A DNA stretch of 64,000 nt. Origin: Akkermansia muciniphila. GTDB lineage: Bacteria; Verrucomicrobiota; Verrucomicrobiia; Limisphaerales; UBA9464. Shown piece by piece: positions 61,603-64,000 of the stretch; the stretch's first letter is position 1, and every line of letters begins with the position of its first letter. Both the position numbers and the translations under genes were made by a program. The notes beneath the pieces were generated by a model, which saw nothing but the letters and a program-made list of their open reading frames with translations, made no database searches and had not been told where the DNA came from. Where the stretch lies: positions 1 through 64,000 of the forward strand of contig CAMAUY010000006.1 of the NCBI GenBank assembly GCA_945861565.1, given 5' to 3'.

Positions 61603-62541
61603 ATGGGTTTTTTAAACTGGGCAATCTCCAGGAAGCTCGCACCCTTACCGGAGATGCCCAACCCGAACGCAGCCACCGTGCCCCATCGCGCGCGCACGGG
61701 CCTCTTTAGCCGCCGGACGGCCGGGGCGTTCGCGCTCGGCCTTCTTTCAGTCTCATTGATGTTGGCCCGCGAGAGCCGGGTCCGGCCGCCGACGTTCCGC
61801 CAATTTATGGAGAAACGCGGATACACGGTCGTCAATGTGGACCGAGCTGTGGAACAACACCTGATGGTGAACGGGCGGATCGACGGCAAGCGAGCGCGGT
61901 TTCTCGTCGACACCGGTTTCACCTTCAATGCGGTGGAAACCAACCGGGCGACGCGCCTGCCGCGGGTGTCCGCATCGGAGCAAACCGTACTGACTCCGCC
62001 GGGGTACCCGCCGGGATCCTTTCAGTTTGTGCGCCTGGACCACTTTGAATTGGCGGGGCGGAAATTTCCCGCGGAAGTGGCCATCGTGACCCGGTGGTGG
62101 CAGCAGGGTATATCTCTTCCGCGGATGCCAATTTTCGGGATGAAAGGCGTGCTCGATTGTGATGCGGTGCTAGGTGTTCCCTTTCTGCTCCGGCATCGGA
62201 CGGTCATTGACTACGGTCAGCCGCCGGGACTGTTTGTTCGCGATGCGGCGCGTTCGGCCTTGGAAACAAAGGAAATCGAAGAATCCTTCCGGTTGAGTGG
62301 CTTTGCTCCGGTGGTCCCGATCTACCTGCCACCGGGACAATGGTTGGTGTCCGCCCGCGTGAACGACCGACGGGTGAGTTTGCTGGTTGATACCGGGGGA
62401 TACCGCACGGTCTTGGATCGAGGCCTGGCCCAAGAATTGGGCGTGAAAATAGGCTCGGGTGTGCATTGGATGCAGGGAGGTGTCGATGGGAGACTTTCGA
62501 CCGCGACGGACGTTCGAATCCCGCGATTCGAACTGGGTTAG
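61603..62541 (+). CDS. Retropepsin-like aspartyl protease, ended early by an in-frame amber codon
   Basis: A 312-residue product with an N-terminal membrane anchor or signal segment (AGAFALGLLSVSLMLA). Two aspartyl-protease-like motifs are visible: FLVDTGFTFNAV near residue 105 and LLVDTGGYRTVLD near residue 263, each with the DTG core, as in tandem retropepsin-like domains. The stop is TAG at 62539-62541. Translation beyond it in the same frame gives an expected C-terminus (see 62542-62721). ATG 61603 is used; ATG 61654 is a possible start. Function unknown; expected to be in the envelope. Confidence 0.75.
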   Translation: MGFLNWAISRKLAPLPEMPNPNAATVPHRARTGLFSRRTAGAFALGLLSVSLMLARESRVRPPTFRQFMEKRGYTVVNVDRAVEQHLMVNGRIDGKRARFLVDTGFTFNAVETNRATRLPRVSASEQTVLTPPGYPPGSFQFVRLDHFELAGRKFPAEVAIVTRWWQQGISLPRMPIFGMKGVLDCDAVLGVPFLLRHRTVIDYGQPPGLFVRDAARSALETKEIEESFRLSGFAPVVPIYLPPGQWLVSARVNDRRVSLLVDTGGYRTVLDRGLAQELGVKIGSGVHWMQGGVDGRLSTATDVRIPRFELG

Positions 62542-62721
62542 TCGGTATTCACCAATCTCACGATATCAGTGGCAGATCTGGCGCCGTGGAATCTAAGTTC
62601 AACCCAGCAAAGCCTGCTTCTCCCGCGCGGAATTCTCGGCTCCGACCTCCTGACGGCTACCCGAGCGGTTCTTGACTGCGAAGCGCCCCGGATCTGGTTT
62701 CTAAAATCCGCCGTCCGGTAA
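62542..62721 (+). pseudogene. In-frame C-terminal remainder of the aspartyl protease after an amber stop
   Basis: Reading on in the protease frame from 62542 stays open until TAA at 62719-62721. The 59 residues include ISVADLAPWNL, then RGILGSDLLTATRAVLDCEA and PRIWFLK, which is exactly the closing part expected for this protease family (GILGxDLL, then AVIDCxxxRIWF). A single base change or a sequencing error explains the stop; stop readthrough is the alternative. Confidence 0.75.
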
Positions 62722-62741
62722 TTGTTCGCGGCGTCGCGCGT

Positions 62742-63446
62742 CTACGGTGGTCTCGTCCGGGTATAGGGTTCTTCTTCCCAGTTGTTAGCGGGCCAGAAAA
62801 AACTGTCCACGGCACCGTCATATCGCAGGGCGAGGTCACGAACGTTGGTCTTCTTCCATAAACCGGGTTGCAGTTTGGCCGTCCATCCGCTGTAGAGATG
62901 TCGATGCCAGGGGCAGGCAGCCACGATGAAGCGTCCCTGCCAGCGACTAATCTGATCCTTGAGCCACTGCTTTCCTTCGGGAGTCACTTGCTGAGACGCG
63001 CCCATGTGGTAGGCGTAACTGGTGGTGAATTCACCGAGCGTCCCGTAGTACTCCCACCCCAGATCAATGGGTATCCGTCCGCTCGTACGGTCGGATTTGC
63101 AGATAAATACATTGGTGGTGGAAAGATACTTAGAGCCCTCCAGGTAGTTGGTGCCGCCTCCGGCAAAACCGCTGCGAAGCCCTGGATTGACCAGGAAAAG
63201 CGGGGGACGATCCCGATTGTCCTCCTGGTAGAGTCGGATTCCGAGACCCACCTGCTTGAGGTTGTTCACGCAATGCATTCGACGGGCCATCTCGGTCGAG
63301 CGACCGAGCATCGGCAGAAGCATCGACGCCAGAATTGCAATGATCGCGATCACGACGAGCAGTTCGATCAGCGTGAAACCACGTGACGGTTTAGCCACAA
63401 GGCGGCACCGGAAGGGGCGCCGAAGAGAGCGGGAACCGGGATTCAT
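62742..63446 (-). CDS. Prepilin-like N-terminal-methylation protein
   Basis: A 234-residue protein. [20 protein letters not shown] is the type IV prepilin segment with a basic leader; [20 protein letters not shown] is the usual DUF1559-like continuation. The C-terminus ([20 protein letters not shown], then [12 protein letters not shown]) resembles a subset of PVC prepilin-like proteins. The frame is open to 63488; ATG 63446 gives the normal leader. Confidence 0.88.
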   Translation of the reverse strand: MNPGSRSLRRPFRCRLVAKPSRGFTLIELLVVIAIIAILASMLLPMLGRSTEMARRMHCVNNLKQVGLGIRLYQEDNRDRPPLFLVNPGLRSGFAGGGTNYLEGSKYLSTTNVFICKSDRTSGRIPIDLGWEYYGTLGEFTTSYAYHMGASQQVTPEGKQWLKDQISRWQGRFIVAACPWHRHLYSGWTAKLQPGLWKKTNVRDLALRYDGAVDSFFWPANNWEEEPYTRTRPP

Positions 63447-63510
63447 GGAGTAATCCAATCGTGCCGCGGCCCGAAAGGCAATACTCAAGCAACGCGTGCC
63501 TGGATGGCCG

Positions 63511-63670
63511 GTGCATCCCGAAGTTGTTGGTAGAGGTTGTCGCGCTGCGACAACCCCGCCCGCGTACAGCGGGCGGAACAGGGCCGCAGGGCGGTTCGTG
63601 CCGCGCCTGAACGGCGCGGGGACGCCGCAGCGCGGCGTCCGCTACCTTCTCCAACAACTTCGGAATGCAC
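63511..63670. repeat. Multi-hairpin element bounded by inverted repeats
   Basis: 63511-63538 is complementary to 63643-63670 at 23 of 28 positions (19 of the first 20). Between them are several hairpins, e.g. TTGTCGC/GCGACAA at 63537-63553 around GCT, and GCCCGC/GCGGGC. The total of about 160 bases is gene-free and GC-rich. It lies between the prepilin-like gene and the 3' end of the MORN-type gene. Confidence 0.75.
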
Positions 63671-63679
63671 GGTGCTCCG

Positions 63680-63940
63680 CTACCGCTGTGGTTTTGTCAC
63701 TTCCCTCTTTTTCGTTTTCATCGTGGTAACCTTATAGACCTTTCCCTTCTTGTCGTAGGTGGTCCACTCGCCAGTTTGCTGGCCATTATCGAAGTGCCCC
63801 GAGCGCATCTTCGTTCCGTCTAATCGGAACCACTCCCAATACCCAGAGGGGACTCCGTTGGCAGTCTGGCCTTTGGCCCAAATGCTGCCGTCTTTGTGAG
63901 ACTCGATGTGTTCCTCTTGGGGTGTTCTTTTGGTAGGCAT
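63680..63940 (-). CDS. MORN-repeat small protein (YwqK-like)
   Basis: An 86-residue protein from ATG 63940 (an in-frame ATG at 63955 adds five residues). HKDGSIWAKGQTANGVPSGY, then WEWFRLDGTKMRSGHFDNGQ and TGEWTTYDKKGKVYKV are consecutive MORN-like units of about 23 residues. YwqK-type antitoxins share this pattern, and such proteins are often annotated so; the actual partner is not visible here. The tail TKKREVTKPQR is basic. Confidence 0.7.
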   Translation of the reverse strand: MPTKRTPQEEHIESHKDGSIWAKGQTANGVPSGYWEWFRLDGTKMRSGHFDNGQQTGEWTTYDKKGKVYKVTTMKTKKREVTKPQR

Positions 63941-64000
63941 AATGACGAAGTTCATTGGGCTGCATTTCGATATGCACGGTGCCTGATAGGAGTCCGCCTC

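Overview
The window is high-GC bacterial chromosome and reads as Verrucomicrobiota, probably the Pedosphaera/Limisphaerales side. The evidence is gene content: Planctomycetes-Verrucomicrobia-Chlamydiae (PVC) secreted families (planctomycete cytochrome c with DUF1592/1588/1585, DUF1549/DUF1553, DUF1501, DUF1552), prepilin-like [16 protein letters not shown] proteins, Tat-exported Gfo/Idh/MocA oxidoreductases, and GC-rich palindromic intergenic repeats. No rRNA or tRNA gene, CRISPR array or prophage was seen.

Layout: 1-150 is the tail of an IS3-family element, followed by a palindromic repeat. 656-6848 holds trpD, a fused MFS/spermidine-synthase-like membrane protein, an HD-like hydrolase and an altronate/galactarate dehydratase homologue. 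7613-12337 is the first PVC export module (cytochrome/DUF1592, DUF1552, Gfo/Idh/MocA). 12368-16210 carries a methyltransferase, a sugar nucleotidyltransferase, an isolated EboE-like TIM barrel and a left-handed beta-helix acyltransferase-like protein. 16339-24301 is mostly housekeeping: lysS, ilvE, purN, hisG, a 33-residue mS38/bS22-like ribosomal protein, a TPR lipoprotein, DUF2203 and a DegT aminotransferase. 24355-31207 has an SNF2 helicase with its SWIM partner, an OLD-like AAA-TOPRIM ATPase, and RsgA.

31468-44718 contains glycerate kinase, the second PVC module (DUF1549/1553 cytochrome translationally coupled to DUF1501, then an amidohydrolase and a beta-helix protein), a prepilin-like protein, DUF72, a family 2 glycosyltransferase and a PQQ-type propeller. 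44862-50596 is the third PVC module (a giant DUF1592 cytochrome plus DUF1552). 50907-54064 has an RpoD-like sigma factor behind an AT-rich repeat-bearing promoter and an acetate-type symporter with its DUF485 partner. 54496-61450 is a minus-strand housekeeping run (GT9, rsmE, dnaJ, grpE, argC, rpsI, rplM, pgk). The end holds an aspartyl protease interrupted by an amber codon, another prepilin-like protein, a multi-hairpin repeat and a MORN-type small protein.

The least ordinary observations are the three PVC haem/Tat modules, one DUF1552 copy with an apparent internal in-frame deletion, the amber-interrupted retropepsin whose reading frame stays intact beyond the stop, the repeat-flanked sigma-factor promoter, a palindrome inside the glycosyltransferase gene, and several dispersed palindromic elements. 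I did not find a clearly new multi-gene defence or metabolic system. The best candidates for undescribed biology are the PVC modules and the SNF2-SWIM/AAA-TOPRIM neighbourhood.
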